A stretch of 64,000 nt of DNA. Origin: Jannaschia pohangensis. Its GTDB lineage: Bacteria > Pseudomonadota > Alphaproteobacteria > Rhodobacterales > Rhodobacteraceae. The stretch spans positions 930,001 through 994,000 of the forward strand of contig NZ_FORA01000001.1 in the NCBI RefSeq assembly GCF_900113875.1, given 5' to 3'. The notes under the pieces were generated by a model. That model did no database searches. It saw only the letters and a list, made by a program, of their open reading frames with translations, and was not told where the DNA came from. The position numbers and the translations under genes were made by a program. Of this stretch, positions 27,737 through 36,973 are shown in pieces (within the stretch, counting starts at the first letter, position 1; each line of letters opens with the position of its first letter).

Positions 27737-29515
27737 ATGTTCCAGAGCTTCGACGTCTCCGCCCGACCCGACGCGGCCGCCCCCCGTGTGGCCCGCCTGC
27801 GCGCGTGGATGGCGGGCGAGGCGCTGGATGCCTATCTGGTGCCCCGGGCCGACGCGCATCAGGGCGAATACGTCGCCCCCTGCGACGAAAGGCTGGCCTA
27901 TATCAGCGGCTTCACCGGGTCCGCCGGATTCGCGGTGATCCTGGCCGCGCGGGCCGCCGTCTTCACCGACGGGCGCTACAAGTTGCAAGTTCGGACCCAG
28001 ACCGACCCGCAGATGTTCGAGACGGTGAACTGGCCCTCTACCGGGCTGGCCGACTGGCTGCCCGGGGCGTTGCCTGACGGCGGGCGTGTCGGCTTCGACC
28101 CCATGCTCCATACCGAGCGGGATCTGGCCCCCCTGCGCAAGTTGACGGGGATCGAGCTGGTGCCCGTGGCGAACGGCGTCGATGCCATCTGGGACGACCG
28201 CCCCCCTCCGCCGGTCGCACCGATGTTCGCCTATCCCGACGATCTGGCCGGTCGCTCCGCTGCCGACAAGCGCGCGGAAATTGCCAGGGCCCTGACCGCC
28301 GAGGGCGTGGACAGTTTCGTGACCAGCCAGCCCGAAGCGATTGCCTGGTTGCTCAACATCCGGGGCAACGACATTCCGCGCACGCCCGTGGCACAGGCCT
28401 TTGCGGTGATCCACGCCGATGGACAGGTCGACCTGATCTGCGATCCGGCCAAGGCGGCCCCGGTCGCGGGGCATCTGGGGGCAGGCGTTCGCATCCTGCC
28501 TACCGAAGTGCTGATCGACCATATGGCGGGCTTGTCGGGCAAGGTCGGCTATGACGAGGCGACCTGCGCCGTCGCACTGGTTCAGGCCCTTGGCGAGGGC
28601 GTGGCGATCACCAACCCGATCGCCCTGCCGCAGGCCCGCAAATCCGCCGCCGAGATCGCCGCCACCCGCGAGGCCCATTTGCGGGACGGCGCGGCGATGG
28701 TGCGGTTCCTGCGCTGGCTGGACCGCGACCGCACGCCGGAGACGACCGAGATCGACGTCGTCCGCGCCCTCGAAGGGTTCCGCCGCGACACCAACGCCCT
28801 GCGCGAGATCAGCTTCGAGACCATTTCCGGCTCGGGTCCGAACGGGGCCATCGTCCACTACCGCGTCAATACCGAGACGAACCGGACGCTGGACACCGAC
28901 ACGGTCCTGCTGGTGGATTCGGGCGGCCAATACGTCGACGGCACCACCGACGTCACCCGAACTGTGCCCCTGGGTCAGCCGCCCCGCCACATCGCCCATG
29001 CCTTTACCCGGGTCTTGCAGGGCATGATCGCCGTCAGCCGCGCGCGCTTTCCCATCGGGGTGGCCGGCGCGCATCTGGACGCATTGGCCCGCGCACCGCT
29101 CTGGGCCGAGCACCGCGACTATGACCACGGGACGGGCCACGGGGTCGGCGTCTATCTGGGCGTCCACGAAGGGCCGGTGCGGATCAGCCGCATCTCGACC
29201 CTGCCGCTGGCGCCCGGCATGATCCTGTCGAACGAGCCGGGGTATTACCGCGAGGGCGAATACGGCATCCGGATCGAGAACCTGATCGTCGTCGAGGAGG
29301 CGGTCCGCCCGGAAGGTGGCGACGACCGCGACATGCTGGCCTTTTCGACCCTGACTTACGTGCCCATTGACCGCCGCCTGATCCTGAACGATCTTTTGTC
29401 ACCGGATGAGCGGCGTTGGATCGACGGCTATCATGCCGAGGTGCAGGAAAAGATCGGTCCCCGTCTGGATACCGACGACCGGGCCTGGCTTGACGCGATG
29501 TGCGCGCCGCTCTGA
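27737..29515 (+). CDS. Xaa-Pro aminopeptidase (M24B, aminopeptidase P type)
   Basis: Cytoplasmic metallopeptidase of 592 residues that removes N-terminal residues before proline. It has the three-domain form of long aminopeptidase P: two creatinase-like N-terminal domains (first with YLVPRADAHQGEYV) and the pita-bread catalytic domain. Metal ligands are visible in VDSGGQYVDGTTDVTR near residue 395, HGTGHGVGVYLGVHEGP near residue 465 and NEPGYYREGEYGIRIEN near residue 498. ATG 27737 has GGAAGG upstream. It stands directly after cobT but has no obvious link to it. Confidence 0.94.
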   Translation: MFQSFDVSARPDAAAPRVARLRAWMAGEALDAYLVPRADAHQGEYVAPCDERLAYISGFTGSAGFAVILAARAAVFTDGRYKLQVRTQTDPQMFETVNWPSTGLADWLPGALPDGGRVGFDPMLHTERDLAPLRKLTGIELVPVANGVDAIWDDRPPPPVAPMFAYPDDLAGRSAADKRAEIARALTAEGVDSFVTSQPEAIAWLLNIRGNDIPRTPVAQAFAVIHADGQVDLICDPAKAAPVAGHLGAGVRILPTEVLIDHMAGLSGKVGYDEATCAVALVQALGEGVAITNPIALPQARKSAAEIAATREAHLRDGAAMVRFLRWLDRDRTPETTEIDVVRALEGFRRDTNALREISFETISGSGPNGAIVHYRVNTETNRTLDTDTVLLVDSGGQYVDGTTDVTRTVPLGQPPRHIAHAFTRVLQGMIAVSRARFPIGVAGAHLDALARAPLWAEHRDYDHGTGHGVGVYLGVHEGPVRISRISTLPLAPGMILSNEPGYYREGEYGIRIENLIVVEEAVRPEGGDDRDMLAFSTLTYVPIDRRLILNDLLSPDERRWIDGYHAEVQEKIGPRLDTDDRAWLDAMCAPL

Positions 29516-29573
29516 CCTTTCAACTGACCCGATAGACCGCTAGACGTATCGTCTACCCCAAAGGAGTGCCGCC

Positions 29574-29915
29574 ATGACCACGATCAAAGTGACCCCCGCC
29601 GCAGGCACCTGGACGGTTCGCAGCGAAGACGGCGTCATCGTCGAAAGCAGGAACGCCCTGTCGCTGGTCGAAGGCGACCGGCCCTTTGTCATCTATTTCC
29701 CGCGCGAAGACATCGCCATGGCCCTGTTCGAGCGGACGGAGTCGAAAACCACCTGCCCCCACAAGGGCGTGGCGTCCTATTACAGCTATGTGGGCCAGTC
29801 GTCCTCGATCCCCGACGTCGCCTGGACCTATGAAAAGGTGACCAATCCGGACGCCAAGGCCATCGAAGGCTATATGGCGTTTTACGCGGGCAAGGTTACC
29901 GTCGAACAGATCTGA
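29574..29915 (+). CDS. DUF427-family protein
   Basis: Protein of 113 residues. It reads IKVTPAAGTWTVRSEDGVIV near the start and YFPREDIAMALFERTESKTT with the following CPHKGVASYYSYV, the hallmark block of DUF427, a small beta-rich fold of unknown activity. The ribosome binding site AAGGAG lies seven bases before the ATG. It ends VTVEQI and is convergent with the NADAR gene. Confidence 0.9.
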   Translation: MTTIKVTPAAGTWTVRSEDGVIVESRNALSLVEGDRPFVIYFPREDIAMALFERTESKTTCPHKGVASYYSYVGQSSSIPDVAWTYEKVTNPDAKAIEGYMAFYAGKVTVEQI

Positions 29916-29931
29916 GGGTCGCGCCCCGGTT

Positions 29932-30390
29932 TCATTCTCCCGCAAGCTCGGCACGGACCTGCATCAGGATTTGGCCAAGCCGGTTCTGTCCCCGCCCGTC
30001 CGGACCGCAACCCCAATAGGCGTCCATAGGCGCGTTCTCGACAATCGGGGCATGCCCGATCGACAGAAGCAGCGCGCGCGGGGCTGCGTGGGTCTGGAAC
30101 TTGCGGCGCACGGCCCGCAGCATGACGCCGTCTTTCACCGCCTCCCAATCGGCGCGTAGAGGCAGCTTTCGGGTCATGCCCAGGGCCTTGGCATCCTTCG
30201 GCTTGCGGCTGGCCCGGATCGTTTCACGGTAGGCGGCATCGTCGAATTTCATGGCCTGAAAGAAGTGCTCGACTGTTGGCCACCAGGCACCATCCAGGGC
30301 GACGCCGAAGGGTGCGAAATTGGAGAACTCCCAATAGGGGTCGGTCTGGGCGTAGAAATAGATGACGGGGGTCGATGTCGCCTCGTTCAC
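29932..30390 (-). CDS. NADAR-family protein (YbiA-like)
   Basis: Protein of 152 residues. Typical motifs are YWEFSNFAPFGVALDGAWWP, then TVEHFFQAMKF near residue 40 and YWGCGPDGRGQNRLGQILM near residue 125. NADAR enzymes are N-glycosidases linked to NAD/ADP-ribose turnover and reversal of guanine ADP-ribosylation, and to riboflavin-intermediate damage control (YbiA). Which role applies here is unknown. No DarT toxin or ADP-ribosyltransferase is adjacent. Confidence 0.9.
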   Translation of the reverse strand: MNEATSTPVIYFYAQTDPYWEFSNFAPFGVALDGAWWPTVEHFFQAMKFDDAAYRETIRASRKPKDAKALGMTRKLPLRADWEAVKDGVMLRAVRRKFQTHAAPRALLLSIGHAPIVENAPMDAYWGCGPDGRGQNRLGQILMQVRAELAGE

Positions 30391-30403
30391 ATCGTGGGGC
30401 CCC

Positions 30404-31777
30404 TCAGTTCTGCCGGACCAGCTTGCCCGGGTTCATCACGCCGTCCGGGTCCAGCGCGCGCTTGATTGCGCCCATCACGTCCCAGGCGGCCCCATGTTCC
30501 GCCTCCATCAGGTGCAGCTTGCCCAGACCCACGCCATGCTCCCCCGTCGCCGTGCCGCCCAGGTCGAGGGCGTGGGCGACCATGGCATCCGACAGGCGCT
30601 TGGCCTCGGTGATTTCCGCAGGACTCGCGCGGTCGACCATCAAAATCGCGTGGTAATTCCCGTCGCCCACGTGCCCCAAGATCGGCCCGTCGAGGGGCGA
30701 GGCGTCGATATCCGCCGATGCCCGGGCAATCGCCTCGCCCAGACGGGAAATGGGAACGCAGACATCGGTGACAATCGCCGTGGCCCCGGGGCGCGTCGCC
30801 AGAATGGTGTGATAGGCGCGGTGGCGCATCGACCACAGGCGGGTGCGGTCTTCGGGACGGGTGGCCCAGGCATAGCCACTGCCCCCCAGATCGCCCGCGA
30901 TCTCGCCGAACCGGGCGGCGTCTTCGGCGACCGCGGTGTCCGAGCCGTGGAACTCCAGCAAGAGATGCGGCGTCTCGGGCAGGTCGGCGCCGTCGGCGGC
31001 GTTCAGGATGCGGACAGTCGCGGTGTCGACATACTCCATCCGCGCGGGCGTCAGGCCCATCTGCGTGGCCAGGATCACCGCGTCGATGGCCCCCTCGGTC
31101 GTCTCGAAGCCGCAGACCGCCGCAGACACCGCCTCGGGCTGGCCGTGCAGGCGCAGCGTCAGCTCGGTGATCAGGCCAAGCGTCCCTTCGGAGCCGACGA
31201 ACAGTGCGGTCAGATCATAGCCGGCCGAGGATTTGCGCGCCTGCGTCCCGGTGCGAATGATCCGCCCGTCGGCCAGCACCACCTCGAGTCCGCGCACCTG
31301 GTCGCGCATCGTCCCATAGCGCAGCGCCGTCGTCCCCGACGCCCGGGTCGAGGCCATGCCGCCAAGCGACGCATTGGCCCCGGGATCAACCGGAAACATC
31401 AGGCCCGAGGCGCGCAATTCGCGGTTCAGATCCTCGCGCGTGCAGCCGGGTTGCACCCGCACCAGCATATCCTCGGCCCGCACCTCCAGCACCGCATTCA
31501 TGTGCCGGAAATCGACGGTGACGCCGCCGCGCGGCGCCGATCCGTGCCCTTCGAGCGCGGTGCCGGCCCCCCATCCGATCACCGGGATGCCGTGGCGCGC
31601 ACAGATCGCGACGATGGCCGCGACCTGACCCGTGTCGCGCGGATAGGCGACGGCATCGGGCGGCATCTCGGCGTGCCACGTCTCGGATTGGCCGTGAAGG
31701 GACAGATCGCTCTTTCCCGTGCTCAGACCTTCGCCTAGCATCAAGCGCAACTCGTCCAGTACGTCGCTCGGGATCAT
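30404..31777 (-). CDS. FAD-binding oxidoreductase, D-lactate dehydrogenase/GlcD type
   Basis: Flavoenzyme of 457 residues. The PCMH-type FAD domain carries GIPVIGWGAGTALEGHGSAP near residue 75 and DPGANASLGGMASTRASGTT near residue 130. The C-terminal FAD-oxidase domain ends with GTATGEHGVGLGKLHLMEAE and MNPGKLVRQN. Oxidation of D-lactate, glycolate or another 2-hydroxy acid with transfer to the respiratory chain is expected. Glycolate would give glyoxylate, which the bhc cycle 12 kb away could use, but the link is inference. GGGAGGGG lies six bases before ATG 31777. Confidence 0.9.
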   Translation of the reverse strand: MIPSDVLDELRLMLGEGLSTGKSDLSLHGQSETWHAEMPPDAVAYPRDTGQVAAIVAICARHGIPVIGWGAGTALEGHGSAPRGGVTVDFRHMNAVLEVRAEDMLVRVQPGCTREDLNRELRASGLMFPVDPGANASLGGMASTRASGTTALRYGTMRDQVRGLEVVLADGRIIRTGTQARKSSAGYDLTALFVGSEGTLGLITELTLRLHGQPEAVSAAVCGFETTEGAIDAVILATQMGLTPARMEYVDTATVRILNAADGADLPETPHLLLEFHGSDTAVAEDAARFGEIAGDLGGSGYAWATRPEDRTRLWSMRHRAYHTILATRPGATAIVTDVCVPISRLGEAIARASADIDASPLDGPILGHVGDGNYHAILMVDRASPAEITEAKRLSDAMVAHALDLGGTATGEHGVGLGKLHLMEAEHGAAWDVMGAIKRALDPDGVMNPGKLVRQN

Positions 31778-31834
31778 TGCGTCCCCTCCCCGTCGTTTCG
31801 GACTCGCTAGCGGCGACAGGCCGAAAGGACAACC

Positions 31835-33505
31835 GTGACGAACGGCTCCCTCATCCCCCGGGGCTTGGACCTGTGTCGGCACAGTTGGGACGTGATCCTG
31901 CAAAAGGGGCCGTCCAAGATCCAGTTCTGGTTCATCGCGCTCGCCATCGGGGTGGCGTCGGGATATGCCGCCGTGGCCTTCATGACGGGGATCGAACTGC
32001 TCCAGACGGCGCTCTACGGCATCGACGATCCGAACCGGTTGCACAGCTTTGCCGCGACCCTACCCTGGTATTGGGTCCTGCTGCTGCCTGCGGTCGGCGG
32101 GCTGATCGTGGGGTATATCCTGACCCGCTTCACCCCCGACGGACGGGTGCGCGGCCCCGCAGAGGTGATCGAGGCCAGCGCCATGAAGGAGGGCCGGGTC
32201 GAGCCGCGCGCGGGCCTCGCCTCCATCGCCGCGTCGCTCATCACCCTGTCGTCGGGCGGGTCATCGGGGCGCGAGGGGCCCGTGGTCCACATGGTCGGTA
32301 TGATCGCCGGATGGGTGTCGAACCGGATCAACGCCGACGGCATCACGGGCCGCGACCTTCTGGGCTGCGCCGTGGCTGCGGGTGTGGCGGCCAGCTTCAA
32401 CGCGCCGCTGGCGGGCGCGCTCTTTGCGATGGAAGTGGTGCTGCGCCACTTCTCGGTGCACGCCTTCGCGCCGATCACGATCGCCGCCGTGTCGGGCAGC
32501 GTCATCAGCCGGACGCACTTTGGCGACGTCACCGAATTCACCCTGCCCGAGGCGGGGATGCTGGCCTTCTACACCGAACTTCCGGCCTTCCTGATCCTGG
32601 GGCTGGTCTGCGGATTGGTCGGCGTGACGTTGATGCGGTCGGTCTTCCTGGCCGAGGATTTCGCCAATCGGATGCAGGGCCTGCTGCGCCTTCCGGCGAT
32701 GCTGCGCCCGGCGCTGTCGGGGTTGATGCTGGGCGGGATCGCGATCTTCTTTCCGCATATCATCGGCGTCGGGTACGAGACGACCTCGGCGGCCCTGTCG
32801 GGCGACCTGATCCTGCAGGAGGCGATCGTCTTCGCCGTCCTCAAGGTGCTGGCCGTGTCCATCACCATGGGCGGCCGCATGGGCGGCGGCATCTTCAGCC
32901 CGGCGTTGATGACCGGCGCGCTGACCGGTCTCGCCTTCGGGCTGATCGCCACGGCGATGTTCCCGAACAATTCAGGGTCCGAGACGCTTTATGCATTGGC
33001 GGGCATGGGCGCCGTGGGGGCCGCCGTTCTGGGCGCGCCGATCTCGACGACGCTGATCGTGTTCGAACTGACGGGCGACTGGCAGACGGGGTTGGCGGTG
33101 ATGGTCGCCGTCTCCATCGCCTCGGCCCTGTCGTCGCGGCTGGTGGACCGGTCTTTCTTCCTGACCCAGCTGGAGCGGCGGGGCATCCATCTGGCCGCCG
33201 GGCCACAGGCCTATCTGTTGGCGATGTTCAAGGTGTCCGGCGTGATGAAATCGCCCGACCACCCCCGCGCCCCGCCCGAAGACCGCGTCCGCCGCGCCCT
33301 GAACGAAGCCCTGTTCGTCGCACCCGGCGACACGCTGGAAAAGGCGATGCCCCTGTTCGAGCGGTCGAATTCCGATTTCCTGGCCGTGGTGCGCTTTGGC
33401 GAAAGCGATCAGGCGCCGGAGGTTCTGGGCGTTCTGCTGCATGTCGATGCGCTGCGGGTCTACAACCGCGCCCTGGCCGCCACGGCAGCCGAGGAGCATT
33501 CGTGA
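31835..33505 (+). CDS. ClC-family chloride channel/transporter
   Basis: Membrane protein of 556 residues starting at GTG 31835 (AAAGGA upstream). The ClC signatures are GGSSGREGPVVH near residue 140 (with the gating Glu in GREGP) and MGGRMGGGIFSPALMTGA near residue 345. A degenerate CBS-type region occupies about residues 485-556. The first signature reads GSSGREG rather than the GSGIP of Cl-specific forms, so selectivity is uncertain. Its TGA overlaps the GTG start of the next gene (GTGA), implying coupled expression. Confidence 0.92.
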   Translation: MTNGSLIPRGLDLCRHSWDVILQKGPSKIQFWFIALAIGVASGYAAVAFMTGIELLQTALYGIDDPNRLHSFAATLPWYWVLLLPAVGGLIVGYILTRFTPDGRVRGPAEVIEASAMKEGRVEPRAGLASIAASLITLSSGGSSGREGPVVHMVGMIAGWVSNRINADGITGRDLLGCAVAAGVAASFNAPLAGALFAMEVVLRHFSVHAFAPITIAAVSGSVISRTHFGDVTEFTLPEAGMLAFYTELPAFLILGLVCGLVGVTLMRSVFLAEDFANRMQGLLRLPAMLRPALSGLMLGGIAIFFPHIIGVGYETTSAALSGDLILQEAIVFAVLKVLAVSITMGGRMGGGIFSPALMTGALTGLAFGLIATAMFPNNSGSETLYALAGMGAVGAAVLGAPISTTLIVFELTGDWQTGLAVMVAVSIASALSSRLVDRSFFLTQLERRGIHLAAGPQAYLLAMFKVSGVMKSPDHPRAPPEDRVRRALNEALFVAPGDTLEKAMPLFERSNSDFLAVVRFGESDQAPEVLGVLLHVDALRVYNRALAATAAEEHS

Positions 33506-34170
33506 CCTCGGTCGTGATGATCGGCGCGACTGGCGCGGTCGGCGGGCACTGCGCCCGCGCGGTGTCGGGTCGGGGTCAACTCACCAGCCTGGGGCGACGG
33601 GTCGCGACGGGGATCGATGCGGCGCAACATGTGGTCGATCTGGCCGATCCGCCGAGCTATGCCGCCCATCTGGCGGGGCAGTCGGTGGCGATCTGCTGTC
33701 TTGGGGTCGGCGAGCCATCGAAGGTCACGCGCGACGAATTCCGCCGGATCGACCACGACATCCCGCTAGGCTTTGCGACGGCGGCGCGGGCGGCGGGCGT
33801 GGGCCATTTCCTGTTGCTGTCGTCCGTGGGGGCGAACGCCGCCTCGCCCAGTTTCTTTCTGCGCACCAAGGGCCAGCTCGAAGACGGGTTGCGGGCGCTG
33901 GCCTTCGACCGGCTCAGCCTGTTCCATCCGTCCATGATCCTGACGCCCGAGAATCGCTATGGCCTGAGCCAGGCGCTGACGCTTGCCATCTGGCCGCGCC
34001 TGACGCCGCTGCTGCGTGGGCCGCTTCGCCGGTTTCGGGGGATCGCGGTGGACCGCCTGGGCCAGGCCATCGCCGCCACCGCACTGGGCACGGGGCGGGG
34101 CGAGGAGGTGCTCGAATGGCCGCAGATCGTGGCGCGCGCCGATCAGTTCGGGGTGACCTCGACGACCTGA
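33502..34170 (+). CDS. NAD(P)-binding oxidoreductase-like protein (atypical SDR)
   Basis: Protein of 222 residues starting at GTG 33502. The Rossmann motif is VVMIGATGAVGGHCARAV, followed by HFLLLSSVGANAAS near residue 105 and KGQLEDGLRAL, where the Lys replaces the YxxxK of classical SDRs. It resembles the HTATIP2/YwnB-like NAD(P)H-binding group. It is translationally coupled to the ClC gene and its end overlaps the convergent xdhC-like gene by 28 bases. Substrate unknown. Confidence 0.85.
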   Translation: MTSVVMIGATGAVGGHCARAVSGRGQLTSLGRRVATGIDAAQHVVDLADPPSYAAHLAGQSVAICCLGVGEPSKVTRDEFRRIDHDIPLGFATAARAAGVGHFLLLSSVGANAASPSFFLRTKGQLEDGLRALAFDRLSLFHPSMILTPENRYGLSQALTLAIWPRLTPLLRGPLRRFRGIAVDRLGQAIAATALGTGRGEEVLEWPQIVARADQFGVTSTT

Positions 34171-35102
34171 GCGGGCGGCAGGACGGCAGCAACCTGCGCC
34201 AAAGCCGACACCGCGATGAGCGAGGCATTGCGCAGCGACGGGACGAGGCCGATGGGGCCGGTCACCCGCGCTCTTTCCGCGGCCGTGAGACCAAGCAACG
34301 TCAGTTCCTGCAAGCGCATCTCGTGGGTCCGGCGGCTGCCCATGGCCCCGATGAACCGCGCCTCGGACCGGGCGGCGGTCGCCAGGATCGCAGGCTCCCA
34401 TTCGTGGTCATGAAACAGGGTCAGCAGCGACGTATGCGCGTCGAGCGGCAGCGTCAGCCCCTGATCCGGCGCGGTCAGGCGCTGCACCGCCACCGTCGGC
34501 AGGTCGGCAAGCGCGACCAGGTCGTCCTCTTCGGGCGAAGCGAGGCAGAGCCCCATGCCGGCATGGGCCGTCAGCGCCGCCGTCGCCCGGAACACCGCAC
34601 CCCGGCCCGCCAGCACCAGCCGCGGCTTGGGCGCATAGCGGATCACGATGGCATCGGCAGCGGCCCCCTCGGGCCCGGCGACCCCCGTGGTCGGCCCGAC
34701 CGACAGGCGCGCGGGCCGTCGCGCCACCAGATCCCCATGGGCGGCGCGCAGGGCCGCCGCATCGGGGGCGGGGTCGATGACCAGCCCGAGAGTCCCGCCG
34801 CAGGGCAATCGCAGGTCCATGAACGGTGACCCCGCGCCATAGGTCGGGCTGCGCACCGCGCCTTCGGCCAAGGCCTCCTGCGCCTGCAGGATCAGGTCGC
34901 GGTCGATGCACCCGTTCGACATGTAACCGACCATGTCGCCATCCCGGGACACCACGGCGAGCGACCCGACCTCCCGCGCGGACCCGCCTTCGATGCGGAC
35001 CGACACGACCAGGGCAAAGGGCGTCCCCGCGTCCAGCAGGTCGCAGGCCCGGGCCAGAACATCCTCGGCCTGTTCGGCATAGGTGATCGGGGGCAAGGGC
35101 AT
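34143..35102 (-). CDS. XdhC/CoxI-family protein
   Basis: Protein of 319 residues. It has the N-terminal XdhC domain (GSAREVGSLAVVSRDGDMVG and YMSNGCIDRDLILQAQEALA, with the conserved Cys) and a C-terminal Rossmann-like domain (ARFIGAMGSRRTHEMRLQEL). XdhC proteins bind and protect the molybdenum cofactor and insert its sulfurated form into xanthine dehydrogenase-type enzymes. The xanthine dehydrogenase subunits themselves are not in the window. Start ATG 35102. It sits directly downstream of a coxG-like gene and at the edge of the purine gene block. Confidence 0.9.
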   Translation of the reverse strand: MPLPPITYAEQAEDVLARACDLLDAGTPFALVVSVRIEGGSAREVGSLAVVSRDGDMVGYMSNGCIDRDLILQAQEALAEGAVRSPTYGAGSPFMDLRLPCGGTLGLVIDPAPDAAALRAAHGDLVARRPARLSVGPTTGVAGPEGAAADAIVIRYAPKPRLVLAGRGAVFRATAALTAHAGMGLCLASPEEDDLVALADLPTVAVQRLTAPDQGLTLPLDAHTSLLTLFHDHEWEPAILATAARSEARFIGAMGSRRTHEMRLQELTLLGLTAAERARVTGPIGLVPSLRNASLIAVSALAQVAAVLPPAQVVEVTPN

Positions 35103-35106
35103 GGGG

Positions 35107-35553
35107 TCAGCCGGTGCCGCCGACACGTTCGGCGAAAGCCGCAAAGAACTTGCCCGCCAGCTTTTTCGAGGTGCTGACGATCAGTCGGCTGCCCAGTTGG
35201 GCGATCTTGCCGCCGACATCGGCCTTGGCCTCGTAGCGCAGCAGGGTGCCCTCGGGATGATCTTCCAGCGTGACGTCGGCCCCGCCCTTGGCAAAGCCCG
35301 CCGCGCCCCCGGCCCCTTCGCCGGTCAGGGCAAAGCGTTCGGGCGGGGCGATCGGGTCCAGATGCACCTTGCCCGCGAACTTGGCCTTAACCGGACCGAT
35401 CTTGAGGACGACCTGCGCCTCCAGCTCGGTGTCGGAGGTCTTGGTCAACTCTTCGCAGCCGGGAATGCAGTCCTTCAGGATCTCCGGATCATTGAGCGCG
35501 TCATAGACCACCTGGCGCGGTGCGTTGATGATGATTTCGTCTTTGAGTTCCAT
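35107..35553 (-). CDS. CoxG-family SRPBCC protein
   Basis: Soluble protein of 148 residues of the START/SRPBCC fold. It starts ELKDEIIINAPRQVVYDALN and has DPEILKDCIPGCEELTKTSD, the CoxG signature. It ends LAGKFFAAFAERVGGTG. CoxG is associated with molybdenum hydroxylases of the carbon monoxide/xanthine dehydrogenase type, where it is thought to help maturation or membrane attachment. It is four bases upstream of the xdhC-like gene, so the two form an operon. Confidence 0.9.
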   Translation of the reverse strand: MELKDEIIINAPRQVVYDALNDPEILKDCIPGCEELTKTSDTELEAQVVLKIGPVKAKFAGKVHLDPIAPPERFALTGEGAGGAAGFAKGGADVTLEDHPEGTLLRYEAKADVGGKIAQLGSRLIVSTSKKLAGKFFAAFAERVGGTG

Positions 35554-35620
35554 CCAAGCCCCTCCCGGCGATGCGTCCGGAAGGTCGCACCGGGCGCAGG
35601 CGGTGGCAATGGGCAAAGCG

Positions 35621-36877
35621 TCAGTCGGTCAGCGCCGCCAGTCCGTTTCTGGTCGCGGCGTTGAACCAGGCGACGATCTGCCGACGCTCGGCTTCGGTGA
35701 TGCCGGTCAGATTGGCCGGCGGCATGGCGTGGCTGACCCCCGATTGCAGATAGATCTGGCGCGCCGCCCCCGCGATGTCGACGCGGGTTTCCAGATGCAC
35801 ACCCTTCGGGGCCCACCGGATGCCGTCCCAATTGGGCTCTCGCGCGTGGCACATGGAGCAGCGACCGAGGACAATGCTCTCCACCTCCTCGAAGCCGGCA
35901 GCGGCGACATAGCGGGTCTCTTTTTCGCTCAGCTGCCGCGCATCAAGCGCCTCGTAGTCGCCATCCCAGCTCGACGCGGTCGACAGCCACGCCATGATCA
36001 CGAAGAGGACCGCCGTCGCGCCCCAGGTCCAGGCCGGACCCTGGCCCGTGGCATGCAGGGTGTTGAAATAATGTCGGATCGTCACGCCGGTCAGGAAGAC
36101 GAGGCAGGCGATGATCCAGGCGTATTGCGTCCCGAAGGCCAGCGGATAGTGGTTCGACAGCATCAGGAACAACACCGGCAGCGTCAGGTAGTTGTTGTGG
36201 GTCGAGCGCAGCTTGGCGATGGCGCCATAGCGCGCGTCAGGCACCCGCCCCTCCTGCAGGTCCTTCACCACGATGCGCTGATTGGGCATGATGACGAAGA
36301 ACACGTTGGCCGTCATGATCGTCGCCGTCATCGCCCCCAGATGCAGCAAGGCCGCGCGCCCCGTGAAGATCTGGTTGAGCGCCCAGGATGCCGCGACGAT
36401 CCCTGCGAACAGCACCAGCATCACCGCCGTGGGCCGCGATTTCAGCGGCGACTTGCACAGAAGATCATAGCCGATCCACCCGACGGCGATGAAGGCGGCC
36501 GAGATCGCGATGGCCTGCCAGGTGGCCAGGTCCGCCTTGGCCGGGTCGATCAGGAACAGCTCGGCCCCGGCCCAATAGACAATGGCCAGCAACGCCGCAC
36601 CCGACAGCCAGGTCGAATAGGCCTGCCATTTGTGCCAGGTGAGATGCTCGGGCAGGCGTTCGGGCGCGACCAGGTATTTCGTCGTGTGATAGAAGCCGCC
36701 CCCATGCACCTCCCACTCCTCGCCGTAGGCGCCCTCGGGCAGGTCGGCGGCCTTGCGCAGCCCCAGGTCGAGCGCGATGAAATAGAAACTGGCCCCGATC
36801 CAGGCAATCCCGGTGATGACGTGCAGCCAGCGAACGGCAAAGGCCAGCCAATCCCACATGATTGCCAGATCATACAT
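35621..36877 (-). CDS. puuD: Urate hydroxylase PuuD with C-terminal cytochrome c domain
   Basis: Membrane-bound urate oxidase that starts urate breakdown by forming 5-hydroxyisourate. Length is 418 residues. The first 320 residues have about eight transmembrane segments with conserved His residues (VRWLHVITGIAWIGAS and WEVHGGGFYHTTKYL). A monohaem cytochrome c domain follows, with haem site CSMCH near residue 340 and a probable axial Met in GVSHAMPPANLTGI. Electrons should go to the respiratory chain instead of to oxygen as in cofactor-free uricase. It is divergent from a LysR regulator and upstream of coxG/xdhC-like genes. Confidence 0.94.
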   Translation of the reverse strand: MYDLAIMWDWLAFAVRWLHVITGIAWIGASFYFIALDLGLRKAADLPEGAYGEEWEVHGGGFYHTTKYLVAPERLPEHLTWHKWQAYSTWLSGAALLAIVYWAGAELFLIDPAKADLATWQAIAISAAFIAVGWIGYDLLCKSPLKSRPTAVMLVLFAGIVAASWALNQIFTGRAALLHLGAMTATIMTANVFFVIMPNQRIVVKDLQEGRVPDARYGAIAKLRSTHNNYLTLPVLFLMLSNHYPLAFGTQYAWIIACLVFLTGVTIRHYFNTLHATGQGPAWTWGATAVLFVIMAWLSTASSWDGDYEALDARQLSEKETRYVAAAGFEEVESIVLGRCSMCHAREPNWDGIRWAPKGVHLETRVDIAGAARQIYLQSGVSHAMPPANLTGITEAERRQIVAWFNAATRNGLAALTD

Positions 36878-36973
36878 CGCGTCTCTCCTTCGGGGTGTGC
36901 GGGCAGTCTATGACGGCGCTCATTGTTCCAGTATCCGATGGACCGGGCATAGAGTTTCAAATAATCACGAAGA
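36878..36973. promoter_or_regulatory. Divergent promoter region puuD / LysR gene
   Basis: Ninety-six bases between divergent starts. The half near the regulator is AT-rich (GAGTTTCAAATAATCACG). A LysR-type operator is expected here, but I see no clear palindrome. Confidence 0.45.
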
